Origin: Beijerinckiaceae bacterium
Lineage (GTDB): Bacteria; Pseudomonadota; Alphaproteobacteria; Rhizobiales; Beijerinckiaceae
Length of the DNA: 64,000 bases
Reading direction: 5' to 3'
Assembly: GCA_019745195.1 (NCBI GenBank)
Contig: JAIETL010000002.1
Coordinates: 1-64,000, forward strand
In this document: piece by piece, positions 43,208 to 51,874 of the stretch
Layout: every line of letters starts with the position of its first letter
Numbering within the stretch: position 1 is the stretch's first letter
Translations under genes and position numbers: made by a program
Notes under the pieces: model-generated
Told to the model about the DNA's origin: nothing
The model's input: only the letters and a program-made list of their open reading frames with translations
Database searches by the model: none

Positions 43208-44380
43208 TCAGCGCTCCACCAGCGCGACGCGCGCATTGTACCAGTTCATGAACAGCGAGATCGCGATCGACATCGTCAGATAGACCAGCATGAAGATGGC
43301 GATGCCCTCGATCGCCTGGCCGGTCTGGTTCATCGTCGTGTTCGAGACCATGACGAGGTCCGGATAGCCGATGGCGATGGCGAGCGAGGAGTTCTTGAAG
43401 GTCGAGAGATAGGAACTGGTCAAAGGCGGCACGATCACGCGCAGGGCCTGCGGCAGCACGACGAGCCGCATGGTCTGCCGGTCGCGCAGTCCCACCGAGC
43501 GCGACGCCTCCCATTGCCCGCGACCGACCGAGAGGATGCCCGCCCGCACGATCTCGGCGATGCCGGCCGAGGCGGAGAGTCCGAGCCCGACGAGGAGCGC
43601 GGTGAATTCCGGCGTCACCTGCACGCCGCCGGTGATGCGGAAGCGGCCGCGCTCGGGCCAGTTCACCACGAAATCAGGCTGCGCGATAAGCACCGCGAGC
43701 AGCGGCGGGGCCAGCAGCGCGGCCAGCACGAACGGCCAGACCGTCTGGGACCGACCGCTTTCCATCCGCCTGCGCCGGAAGACGCCAGCGACAACGAAGG
43801 CCATAACGACGCCCGCGATGGCGGCCGCCAGCACGGCGCTGTGCGCGCCGGACCAGCGCAGCGAGGGCACGATCAGCCCGCCATTGCTGAGGAAGACCTC
43901 GGGAAGCGGCTGCCAGGCCTCGCGCACCGGCGGAAAGACGCCGATGATCAGCGCATACCAGAGGAAGAGGTAGAGCAGCAGCGGCACGTTGCGCAGCGCC
44001 TCGACATAGAGCAGCGCCAGCAGCGACAGCATCGGGTTGCGCGAGAGCCGCGCGATGCCGACGATCAGGCCCATCGTCGTCGAGAGCACGACCGCGAAGA
44101 CCGAGACCCAGATCGTGTTGAAGATGCCGACCAGCAGGGCGCGCGCATAGCTGTTGCCGGAATCGTAGGCGATGAAGGACTGGCTGATGACGAAACCGGC
44201 CGGCCGGTCGAGATAGGCGAAACCGGTCGCGATGTTCTGCTCCGCGAGCTTTCGCGAGACGTTGCCGAACAGATAGAAGCCGACGCCGACGACCAGCGCC
44301 ACGGCGACGACCTGATACAGCACGGCGCGCACGCGCACGTCGTAGAGCAGCCGCGTCGGGCTGGAGGCGGGGGATGCCAT
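43208..44380 (-). CDS. aapQ: general L-amino-acid ABC transporter permease AapQ
   Basis: The protein has 390 residues from MASPASSPTRLLYDVRVR. It carries the family QSFIAYDSGNSYARALLVGIFNT stretch in two parts (periplasmic loop then helix), and the EAA loop EASRSVGLRDRQTMRLVVLPQALR. It partners AapM in the membrane for broad-range L-amino-acid uptake. It is separated from aapJ by a palindromic repeat that could lower expression relative to the binding protein. Confidence 0.92.
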   Translation of the reverse strand: MASPASSPTRLLYDVRVRAVLYQVVAVALVVGVGFYLFGNVSRKLAEQNIATGFAYLDRPAGFVISQSFIAYDSGNSYARALLVGIFNTIWVSVFAVVLSTTMGLIVGIARLSRNPMLSLLALLYVEALRNVPLLLYLFLWYALIIGVFPPVREAWQPLPEVFLSNGGLIVPSLRWSGAHSAVLAAAIAGVVMAFVVAGVFRRRRMESGRSQTVWPFVLAALLAPPLLAVLIAQPDFVVNWPERGRFRITGGVQVTPEFTALLVGLGLSASAGIAEIVRAGILSVGRGQWEASRSVGLRDRQTMRLVVLPQALRVIVPPLTSSYLSTFKNSSLAIAIGYPDLVMVSNTTMNQTGQAIEGIAIFMLVYLTMSIAISLFMNWYNARVALVER

Positions 44381-44435
44381 CGGCGGTTCCGTACAGGCGT
44401 GGTGGCTCAAGGTCGAAGAACGCCCCCAACCCACT

Positions 44436-44546
44436 CCGTCATCCCGGACAAGCCGCGGAGCGGCGCAGATCCGGGATCCATCCTAGGGCACGGCGGCGCT
44501 TTATGATGGATCCCGGAGCGCCGCTTCGCTGCGTCCGGGATGACGG
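44436..44546. repeat. long palindromic repeat, family 3 (copy 2)
   Basis: It begins CCGTCATCCCGG and ends CCGGGATGACGG as in copy 1, with inner arms GATCCGGGATCCATC and GATGGATCCCGG. It lies between aapJ and aapQ, where a stem could protect the aapJ transcript or attenuate aapQM. Confidence 0.9.
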
Positions 44547-44588
44547 CGGAGAGTTGGCAGGGTCGGCGTCAGCCTATCTGCGCCTCGC

Positions 44589-45620
44589 TCACCGGAACGG
44601 CGGCGAGTAGAGCAGCCCGCCCTTGGTCCAGAGCTGGTTGGGGCCCCGCGTCAGGCCGAGCGGCGTCTTCTCGCCGAGGCTGCGCTCGAACAGCTCGCCG
44701 TAATTGCCGTTCTGCTTGATGATGTTGTAGGCCCATTTGTTGTCGAGATTCAGCATCTTGCCGAGATCGCCGCTGACGCCGAGCATGCGCTGGACCTCGG
44801 GCTCCTTGCTCTGCAGCTTCTCGTCGACATTGGCCTGCGTGATGCCGTATTCCTCGGCCGCGATCAGCGTGTAGACCGACCAGGAGACGATGTCCTTCCA
44901 GTTGCTGTCGTTCTGCCGGACGACGGGCGCGAGCGGCTCCTTCGAGATCGTCTCGGGCAGGATGACGAACTGCTTGGGGTCGTTGGCGACGGCGCGAACG
45001 GAGGCGAGATCGGAACGGTCGGTGGTGATGACGTCGCAGCGGCCCGAGAAGAAGGCGTTGCGCCACTCGTTGTTGTCCTCGAAGACGACGGACTCGTATT
45101 TGATCCCGCGCGGCTTGAAGTAGTCCTCGAGGTTCTGCAGCGTCGTCGTGCCCGGCAGCAGGCAGATCGCGGCCTGCGAGAGTTCGCTGGCGCTCTTCAC
45201 GCCGAGCTTGCTGTTCACCATCAGTCCCTGGCCGTCATAGAAGACCACCGGCCCGAAATCGAGGCCGAGCGAGTTGTCGCGCGAGAAGGTCATCGTGGTC
45301 TGGCGCGAGAGCACGTCGATCTCGCCCGATTGCAGCGCCTGGAAGCGGATGTTCGTGTTGAGCGGCACGAACTCGACCTTGTCGGGCGCGCCGAACACGG
45401 CCGAGGACACGGCCCGGCAGACATCGGAATCGAAGCCTTTCCGGACGCCCTTGTCGTCGGCGTAGGAATAGCCGGCCGAACTCGGCGAGACGCCGCACAG
45501 GATCTTGCCGCGCTTCTTGACCGCGTCCAGCGTCGCCTGCGCGTAAGCCGGGCTGGCGAATACGGCGCTCGCGGCGGCCAAGAGGCCGAGCGTCGCCCAT
45601 GTCTTGATCGTCAGATTCAT
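44589..45620 (-). CDS. aapJ: general L-amino-acid ABC transporter binding protein AapJ
   Basis: The protein has 343 residues with a Sec signal (cleaved near PAYAQ) and a good ribosome site (GGGAG). The ligand pocket is recognisable by KGFDSDVCRAVSSAVFG, LQSGEIDVLSRQTTMTFSRD, and the late KQNGNYGELFERSLG. It is first in the aapJ-Q-M operon. A paralogous binding protein lies at 2.2-3.2 kb. Confidence 0.95.
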   Translation of the reverse strand: MNLTIKTWATLGLLAAASAVFASPAYAQATLDAVKKRGKILCGVSPSSAGYSYADDKGVRKGFDSDVCRAVSSAVFGAPDKVEFVPLNTNIRFQALQSGEIDVLSRQTTMTFSRDNSLGLDFGPVVFYDGQGLMVNSKLGVKSASELSQAAICLLPGTTTLQNLEDYFKPRGIKYESVVFEDNNEWRNAFFSGRCDVITTDRSDLASVRAVANDPKQFVILPETISKEPLAPVVRQNDSNWKDIVSWSVYTLIAAEEYGITQANVDEKLQSKEPEVQRMLGVSGDLGKMLNLDNKWAYNIIKQNGNYGELFERSLGEKTPLGLTRGPNQLWTKGGLLYSPPFR

Positions 45621-45768
45621 CAGTCCACTCCCATAGGCCGCACCCTTTAGGCCGGTGCGTTGGGAGGAAGCCTAGTTCCGGATGGAACCGGCTTCAAGAA
45701 GGTAGGATGCGCCGGAAAGAGATGGCCGGGGAGCGCTGAGTGCCTGTCGCCCAGCGCCCTCGCGGAGA

Positions 45769-48003
45769 CTAGCGAAGCCGCGTTCCGCCGGCCCCGCTCA
45801 GTTCCCTGATCCCCGCCTGCACCGACGCGCCCGCGACGCGGGCCGGCTCGACCGCCTTGAACATTGAGCCGACCGCCGTGAGCGCCTCGAAGGACTGGCG
45901 CGGCATGTGGCCGGCGCCGGGGCCGGCCGGAGCGCCGGCCTGCGCGGGTATCGGCGTCGCGGCCTTCGCGATGGCCGCGGCCTTCGGGTCGACGACCGGC
46001 GGCGCGACGCCGGGGATCGGCTTCAGCTCCAGCCCCTGATGGGCGAACTGCATGATCTCCTTCCAGGTCATGGCCGGCAGCGAGCCGCCGGTCATGTTGT
46101 TGGTCTCGGACGAATCGTCGTTGCCGAACCAGACCGCGCCGACCAGATTGCCGGAATAGCCGACATACCAGGCGTCCTTGTAGCCGTTGGTCGTGCCGGT
46201 CTTGCCGGCGGTGACGACGCCCTCCAGCGCCGCGCGCCGGCCGGTGCCTTCGGTCGGCACCTTCGAGAGCATGAAGTTGATGTCGTTGGCGACCTGTGTA
46301 CTGAGAACCTGGGCGGGTGCCGGCTCGTCGCGGTCGTGCCGGTAGATCACCTCGCCATGCGAGTTTCTGATCTCGGTCGCGGCATAGGGCTTGGCCCGCT
46401 TGCCGCCATTGGCGAAGACGGCGTAGGCGGCGGCCTGGTCGATGACGGTGACCTCGGCTGCGCCGATCGGCAGCGAGACCGTGTCGGTCAGTGGCGTGGT
46501 CAGGCCCATGGCACGGCTGGTCTCGATGATCTTCATCCGGCCGATGCGGGCGGCGCGCGCCTCATGCGTCTCGCCGGCCGCCTTGCCGATCGCGATCGAC
46601 ATCTGCACCGGGATCGTATTGATCGACTTCGCCAGCGCGACCGTCAGCGGCATCGAGCCGGCGAAGGAGCGGCCGTAATTGTTCGGGCACCAGTTGCCGA
46701 TGCAGACCGGCCGGTCGGTGACGATGGTCGTGGGCCGGTAGAGCCCGGCCGACATTGCCGCCGCGTAGACATAGGGCTTGAACGAGGAGCCGGGCTGGCG
46801 AAGGCTCGATGTCGCGCGGTTGAACTGGCTCGCGCCATAGTCGCGCCCGCCGACCATGGCGCGCACCGCGCCATCAGTGTCCATGATCGTGGTCGCGGCC
46901 TGCTTGGCCCGGTAGCCGGGGCCGTGCTGGCGCAGGATCGATTCGACCGCCTCGTCGGCGCGCTCCTGGATCGCTGGGTCGTGCGGCGTCTTCACCGTCA
47001 GCACGCGCTCGGGGCCGAGCTTGCCGTCGTCGGCGAGCTTCCTGATCTCGTCGAAGGCCCAGTCGAGATAATAGTCCGGGCTCGAATCGCGCCTGCGGTC
47101 GATCGGCGTCGCCGGATTGCGCTTGGCGCTGTCGACCTGGCCGGCAGTCATGAAGCCGGCGTCGACCATGGCGTTGAGCACATCGTTGGCCCGCGCGCGG
47201 GCGGCCGGCAGGTTGACGTGCGGGGCGTATTTCGTCGGCGCCTTGAACAGCCCGGCCAGCATCGCGGCCTCGGCGACCGTCACATCCTTCACCGATTTGC
47301 CGAAATAGTATTCCGCCGCCGCCGCCGCCCCGAAGGTGCCGCCGCCCATATAGGCGCGGTCGAGATAGAGTTTCAGGATCTCGTTCTTGGTCAGCCGGTA
47401 TTCGAGCCAGATCGAGAGGAAGGCCTCCTTGATCTTGCGGTCGAGCGAGCGCTCATTGGTCAGGAACAGGTTCTTGGCGAGCTGCTGCGTCAGCGAGGAG
47501 CCGCCCTGCACCACGCCCGACGCGCGCGCATTGACGCTGAGCGCCCGGAAGGTGCCGAACACGTCGATGCCGAAATGGTCGTAGAAGCGCCGGTCCTCGG
47601 TCGCCAGCACAGCCTTGATCAGGTGGTCCGGCATCTCCTCCAGCTTCAGCGAATCGTCGTGGCGCGCGCCGCGATGCCCGATCTCGGAGCCGTAGCGGTC
47701 GAGGAAGGTCACGGCGAAGACCTGGTGCTTCAGCGCCTCCTCGCGGCCCTCCTGGAAGGCTGGGATGGCGAGCGCCAGCATGATGAACGCAGCCGCGATT
47801 CCGACATTCAGGCCTTCGCTGGCGAACTCGGCGGCGAGCCGCTTGCCGCCAGTGACTGTGAAGCGGTCCATGATGCTGCGGAAGCGCTCATAACGTTCGC
47901 CGAGGCCGCGCCCGGCCCCCCAGAGCCCGGCGTCGACCCATGAGTCGAAAGCGAGCGCGAAGCGCTTCGCCTGGGTCGTCCACCGTCGCTTCCTGAACTC
48001 CAT
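45769..48003 (-). CDS. class A penicillin-binding protein (PBP1A-type)
   Basis: The protein has 744 residues. A cytoplasmic tail and one helix lead to the GT51 domain with catalytic Glu136 (TEDRRFYDHFG), then the transpeptidase: SxxK at Ser406 (PGSSFKP), SxN at Ser460 (KSINT) and KTG at 601-603 (GKTGTT). It polymerises and cross-links peptidoglycan. The Ala/Pro tail is disordered. It is monocistronic, with about 200 bases upstream before the AraC gene and no obvious terminator downstream. Confidence 0.95.
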   Translation of the reverse strand: MEFRKRRWTTQAKRFALAFDSWVDAGLWGAGRGLGERYERFRSIMDRFTVTGGKRLAAEFASEGLNVGIAAAFIMLALAIPAFQEGREEALKHQVFAVTFLDRYGSEIGHRGARHDDSLKLEEMPDHLIKAVLATEDRRFYDHFGIDVFGTFRALSVNARASGVVQGGSSLTQQLAKNLFLTNERSLDRKIKEAFLSIWLEYRLTKNEILKLYLDRAYMGGGTFGAAAAAEYYFGKSVKDVTVAEAAMLAGLFKAPTKYAPHVNLPAARARANDVLNAMVDAGFMTAGQVDSAKRNPATPIDRRRDSSPDYYLDWAFDEIRKLADDGKLGPERVLTVKTPHDPAIQERADEAVESILRQHGPGYRAKQAATTIMDTDGAVRAMVGGRDYGASQFNRATSSLRQPGSSFKPYVYAAAMSAGLYRPTTIVTDRPVCIGNWCPNNYGRSFAGSMPLTVALAKSINTIPVQMSIAIGKAAGETHEARAARIGRMKIIETSRAMGLTTPLTDTVSLPIGAAEVTVIDQAAAYAVFANGGKRAKPYAATEIRNSHGEVIYRHDRDEPAPAQVLSTQVANDINFMLSKVPTEGTGRRAALEGVVTAGKTGTTNGYKDAWYVGYSGNLVGAVWFGNDDSSETNNMTGGSLPAMTWKEIMQFAHQGLELKPIPGVAPPVVDPKAAAIAKAATPIPAQAGAPAGPGAGHMPRQSFEALTAVGSMFKAVEPARVAGASVQAGIRELSGAGGTRLR

Positions 48004-48207
48004 CACCGGCCGGGAACCTTGGAAACGTTCTTCGGAAACTGTCCTGCCGCGAAGCCGGGCGCTTGGCAATTGAAACCGCGCTGGCGCATCAGATCGTGAC
48101 GCGGCGTGCGATTACAAGACATGACGGAGCCAGCGCCAATGCTCGTCGCAGGGTTCGTGCCGACATCGCCTGTGCCTTTCCGATACGCGTCGGCCTGGCG
48201 GGCGGTT

Positions 48208-49089
48208 TCAGCCCTGGCCGAGCTCGCGCCGGAACTGCGCCGGATTGCGGCCGGTTTCGTGCCGGAAGATCCGGGCGAAATGGCTCGGGCTGGTAAAGCC
48301 GACCTGCAGCGCAAGATCGACGATCGAGGGCGCGGATGTGGCCAGTATTCGCTTGGCGGCCTCGACCCGTCGGCGATTGACGAATTGCAGCGGCGTCAGT
48401 CCAGTCGCCGAACGGAAGGCGCGGTGGAAATGGCCCTCCGAAAGTCCGGTCAGCTCCGCCAGCGCCGCCATCCTGATCTCGCCGCCAAGGTGGCTCTCGA
48501 CATGGTCGCGCACGCGGTTGAGTTTCCACCGCGGCAGGCCGCCGCCTTCGGCGGCCTGCGGCGCGCCGGGCTCGCGTCGCCAAAGGTAATGCACCAGCGC
48601 GAGCGTCATCGCCTCGCAATAGGTCGCGTCGAGCGACCCGTCCTCGGCATGCAGGCGCTCGAATTCGCCGAGCAGGCCGAGCAGGAAAGCGTCCTCGCGG
48701 TTGCCGAAGGGGCGCATGATGCGGGTCCGCGCCGGGCGCAGACGTTCGAACAGCGAAGGCGCGATCGAGATCGAAGCCCAGTGCCAGCCGACATCGTGGA
48801 GTCGCAAGCGGCGCTCGCAGCCGGCCGGGAGGAAGGAGGCGAGCCCCGCTCGGTCGGGCCCGTCCGTCCGCTCGCCGCTGTCGCAGACCGTTTCGTGCCG
48901 GGCCGCGCCGCCGCGCAGGGTCACCATGACGGTATGGTCCGGGAGCAGAATCGAGCCCTCGACGAAGGCGGTGCGCTCGCGCCTCGCGGTGACGAAGCGG
49001 CCGCCATGCCAGGATTGCGCGCGCCAGCCGACGGGCGGCGAGGTCACCGCCGCGATCGTGGGTTGCTGCTGGTCACTCGCGAAGGACAT
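48208..49089 (-). CDS. AraC-family transcriptional regulator
   Basis: The protein has 293 residues from MSFASDQQQPT. The N-terminal sensing part (to about 180) has no named motif. Two helix-turn-helix units follow: MAALAELTGLSEGHFHRAFRS and IVDLALQVGFTSPSHFARIF, ending FRHETGRNPAQFRREL. The latter is the standard AraC signature. It is followed by the penicillin-binding protein and preceded by the FGE-like gene, with no clear target inferred. Confidence 0.93.
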   Translation of the reverse strand: MSFASDQQQPTIAAVTSPPVGWRAQSWHGGRFVTARRERTAFVEGSILLPDHTVMVTLRGGAARHETVCDSGERTDGPDRAGLASFLPAGCERRLRLHDVGWHWASISIAPSLFERLRPARTRIMRPFGNREDAFLLGLLGEFERLHAEDGSLDATYCEAMTLALVHYLWRREPGAPQAAEGGGLPRWKLNRVRDHVESHLGGEIRMAALAELTGLSEGHFHRAFRSATGLTPLQFVNRRRVEAAKRILATSAPSIVDLALQVGFTSPSHFARIFRHETGRNPAQFRRELGQG

Positions 49090-49141
49090 GCCGGATTCTA
49101 GCAAGCGGGCCGCCGCCGCACCAGCCGCGCCGGCGCTCGGC

Positions 49142-49870
49142 TCAGCGGGGCGCGGCGTAGGCACAGCGGAAGCCGACATAGACGGCATAAAAATCCGCCG
49201 CCTTCCATTGCATGCCCTCAGTGCGCGTCTGCTGCGGGCCGTACCACCACGAGCCGCCGGCGGTGAGCGCATTGTCGCCCTGCCGGTCTGCGAGCCATTC
49301 CCAGGCATTACCGCCCATCTCGTGCAGGCCGTTGACGCCGCGCTTCGTCGCGCCGGCTGCGGCATGACGCGGCCAGGGGTCTGCTCCGGACAGGTTCATG
49401 CCGTCGGGGCTGTCTCCGACGGGGTAGGGGTAGGTCTTGCCGGCGGCGAAACCGTCGCCCGGCGTCTCGCGCCTCTCGCGGTAGGCGGCTTCCTGCCATT
49501 CCGCCCGCGTCGGCAGGCGCCCGCCTGCCCAGGCGCAGAAATCGCGCGCCTCGGACCAGCTCAGATGGACGGCGGGGGCGCGGGCATCGGCCTCTGCCGT
49601 GTCGGCCGCGCCGAAGGGGCGCCGCCAGCTCCAGCCCGGCCGGCGCTCCCAGCCGGCGCCGTATTCATAACCATGGCCGGCGCGTTCGGCCTGCGTCGTC
49701 AGGCCGGTCGCGAGCGCGAACTCGCGGAACCGCCCGATCGTGACCTCGGTGCGGTCGATCGCGAAGCCGGACAGGACGACGCGATCATTGACGACGCGAT
49801 CTTGCGCCGTGACCAGACAGGGCGCGGTGAGCAGGAGGATCAGCAGAGCGGCGCGGCGGAACATCGTCAT
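49142..49870 (-). CDS. SUMF1/FGE-fold protein, secreted, lacking the FGE cysteines
   Basis: The protein has 242 residues with a Sec signal (LLILLLTAPCLVTAQ). The C-lectin-like FGE-sulfatase fold is evident: GFAIDRTEVTIGRFREFA, HLSWSEARDFCAWAGGRLPTRAEW, NGLHEMGGNAWEWLAD and GFRCA at the end. The formylglycine-generating CxxxxC pair is absent: the corresponding loop reads YGPQQTRTEGMQWKA. It therefore probably has another role, for instance iron-dependent chemistry like PvdO/EgtB relatives or binding. No sulfatase is nearby. Confidence 0.85.
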   Translation of the reverse strand: MTMFRRAALLILLLTAPCLVTAQDRVVNDRVVLSGFAIDRTEVTIGRFREFALATGLTTQAERAGHGYEYGAGWERRPGWSWRRPFGAADTAEADARAPAVHLSWSEARDFCAWAGGRLPTRAEWQEAAYRERRETPGDGFAAGKTYPYPVGDSPDGMNLSGADPWPRHAAAGATKRGVNGLHEMGGNAWEWLADRQGDNALTAGGSWWYGPQQTRTEGMQWKAADFYAVYVGFRCAYAAPR

Positions 49871-50119
49871 GCATGGCCTTTCGCCGCGAGGGCCGAGGAA
49901 CGCCCGATGGCCTTCAGTGTAGCGCGGCTCAAGCATGCCGGCGCGCGCGATCCTGACGCGAGGCGCGCGATCCTGATCGGGCAGGCCTTCGCTTTTCGTC
50001 AGCATCGCGGCCCTCGCATCGGGATCGCGCGCGCCCGGCCGCCCGTCATCGCCATAGCGTCGGGGTCATGCGGTCGCTGCGCGGGTTGCGGCCGTGGCCC
50101 CATATCAAGAGGTGACGCC

Positions 50120-51190
50120 ATGTTCGAAACTCAGCCCCACAGATTGTCCCTTGATCGCCGCGCCTTGCTCGGCGGCGGCGCGGCCGCTGCCGCCGGTTTC
50201 GCGCTGCCGCCTGCCGTCAGCGCCCAGACGGCTCCGGCGCGGCCCGCTCTCGGTGATCTGATCACCCGCACCATCCCGCGCAGCGGCGAGGCGCTGCCGG
50301 CGCTGGGGCTCGGCACCTTCCTCACCTTCGACACGCTGCCGGGCGAGCGGCGCGACCATCTGCGCGAGGTGACGCGGCTCTACACCGAAGCGGGCGTGCG
50401 CGTCATCGACACCTCGCCGCTCTACGGCACGGGCGAGACTACGGTCGGCGACGCGCTGATCGCGCAGGGGCTGAACGAGCGGCTCTTCATCGCCAACAAG
50501 CTCTGGGTCACCGGCGAGTTCCTGGCCGATGACAGCCATGCGCGGCGTTCCTTCGAGCAGTCGCAGAACCGTCTCTGGCGGCGCAGCTTCGACCTGATGC
50601 AGTGCCACAGCCTGGTCAATGTCGACGTCGTCGTGCCGATGCTGAACATCTGGAAGAAGGAGGGCCGCACCCGCTTCGTCGGCGTCACCCATCACGAGAA
50701 CGTCTATCACGACGTGCTCGCCGGCTGGATCGCGCGCGGAAACGTCGATTTCGTGCAGGTGAACTATTCGATCTTCAACCGCGGCGCCGAGCAGCGCGTT
50801 CTGCCGGCCGCAGCCGAGAAGGGCTGCGGCGTCTTCATCAACATGGCGCTGGAAAAAGGCCGCCTGCACAAGGTCGTCGAGGGCCGGCCGCTGCCGGATT
50901 TCGCCAGGGAATTCGGCGCGGCCAACTGGGCGCAGTTCTTCCTGAAATACGTCATGGCCAACCCGGCGGTGACCTGCGTGCTCTCGGCGACCTCCGACCC
51001 GGCGCATGCGCAGGAGAATCTCGGGGCCTTGCGCGGCCCGCTTCCCGACCAGGCCATGCGAACCCGGATGGTCCAGCACATGGAGAGCCTGCCCGGCTTC
51101 GACGCGATCGGGCGGACGCCGTGGTATCCGGACAAGCGCTATCCCGGCATCATCGGCCGCTCGCAGGCGGAGTTGCGGGCGCGGAGCTAG
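50120..51190 (+). CDS. Tat-exported aldo/keto reductase
   Basis: The protein has 356 residues. The N-terminus DRRALLGGGAAAAAGF is a twin-arginine signal, followed by PAVSAQT cleavage. The AKR barrel shows IDTSPLYGTGE (Asp and Tyr), FIANKLW (Lys) and MQCHSLVN (His), so the catalytic tetrad is intact. Export by Tat implies folding with NADPH or another cofactor before secretion, unusual for a nicotinamide-dependent family. It diverges from the FGE-like gene. The substrate is unknown. Confidence 0.9.
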   Translation: MFETQPHRLSLDRRALLGGGAAAAAGFALPPAVSAQTAPARPALGDLITRTIPRSGEALPALGLGTFLTFDTLPGERRDHLREVTRLYTEAGVRVIDTSPLYGTGETTVGDALIAQGLNERLFIANKLWVTGEFLADDSHARRSFEQSQNRLWRRSFDLMQCHSLVNVDVVVPMLNIWKKEGRTRFVGVTHHENVYHDVLAGWIARGNVDFVQVNYSIFNRGAEQRVLPAAAEKGCGVFINMALEKGRLHKVVEGRPLPDFAREFGAANWAQFFLKYVMANPAVTCVLSATSDPAHAQENLGALRGPLPDQAMRTRMVQHMESLPGFDAIGRTPWYPDKRYPGIIGRSQAELRARS

Positions 51191-51229
51191 CGCGCTTTCG
51201 CAAGTCGCGCCGATCGCGCATAAGGGGCG

Positions 51230-51727
51230 ATGACCTCCGACATCGCCCCAAACGCCGCGCCGTTCTGGCGCACGACCGCGCTCGACGACATGTCGCGGGA
51301 GCAATGGGAATCGCTGTGCGACGGCTGCGGGCGCTGCTGCCTCGTCAAGCTGGAGGACGAGGATAGCGGGCGCATCCTCGCCACCGATGTGGGCTGCCGG
51401 CTGTTCGACGCCGGGGCCTGCCGCTGCAGGGACTATCCGAATCGATCGGCGACAGTGCCCGATTGCGTGACGCTCACGCCCCATGCGGTCCGCACGCTGC
51501 GCTGGCTGCCGCCGACCTGCGCCTACAGGCTCGTCGCCGAAGGGCGCGATCTACTCTGGTGGCACCCGCTCGTCTCGGGCGACCCGGAGACCGTGGTCGC
51601 GGCCGGCGTCTCGGTGCGCGGCCGGGTCTTCGCCGGCGAGGACGATATCGCCGAGGAGGATCTGCCCGAGCGCATCGTCAACTGGCCGCTGCGCTGGCCA
51701 CGCGGGGCGAAGGGGAAACGGCCGTGA
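51230..51727 (+). CDS. YcgN-family cysteine-cluster protein
   Basis: The protein has 165 residues. The cluster [16 protein letters not shown], a following [17 protein letters not shown] and WLPPTCAYR, define the YcgN/UPF0260 family. These resemble Zn/Fe-S-type Cys-rich proteins of unknown role. The gene lies about 40 bases after the reductase and 147 before ppdK. Confidence 0.9.
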   Translation: MTSDIAPNAAPFWRTTALDDMSREQWESLCDGCGRCCLVKLEDEDSGRILATDVGCRLFDAGACRCRDYPNRSATVPDCVTLTPHAVRTLRWLPPTCAYRLVAEGRDLLWWHPLVSGDPETVVAAGVSVRGRVFAGEDDIAEEDLPERIVNWPLRWPRGAKGKRP

Positions 51728-51874
51728 GGCAGCTCTCGCTGGCCCGCCGCCGATTGATTGTTCCCGCGCTTTTCGGCATGACCGGCCCGCGCGCAGTCTC
51801 GGCTGCGCGAAAGCGAAACCATTCGACCGCCGGTGCGTTCGTCTGCCCGGTTCAATTGGGAAGAGGCTGTTGTG

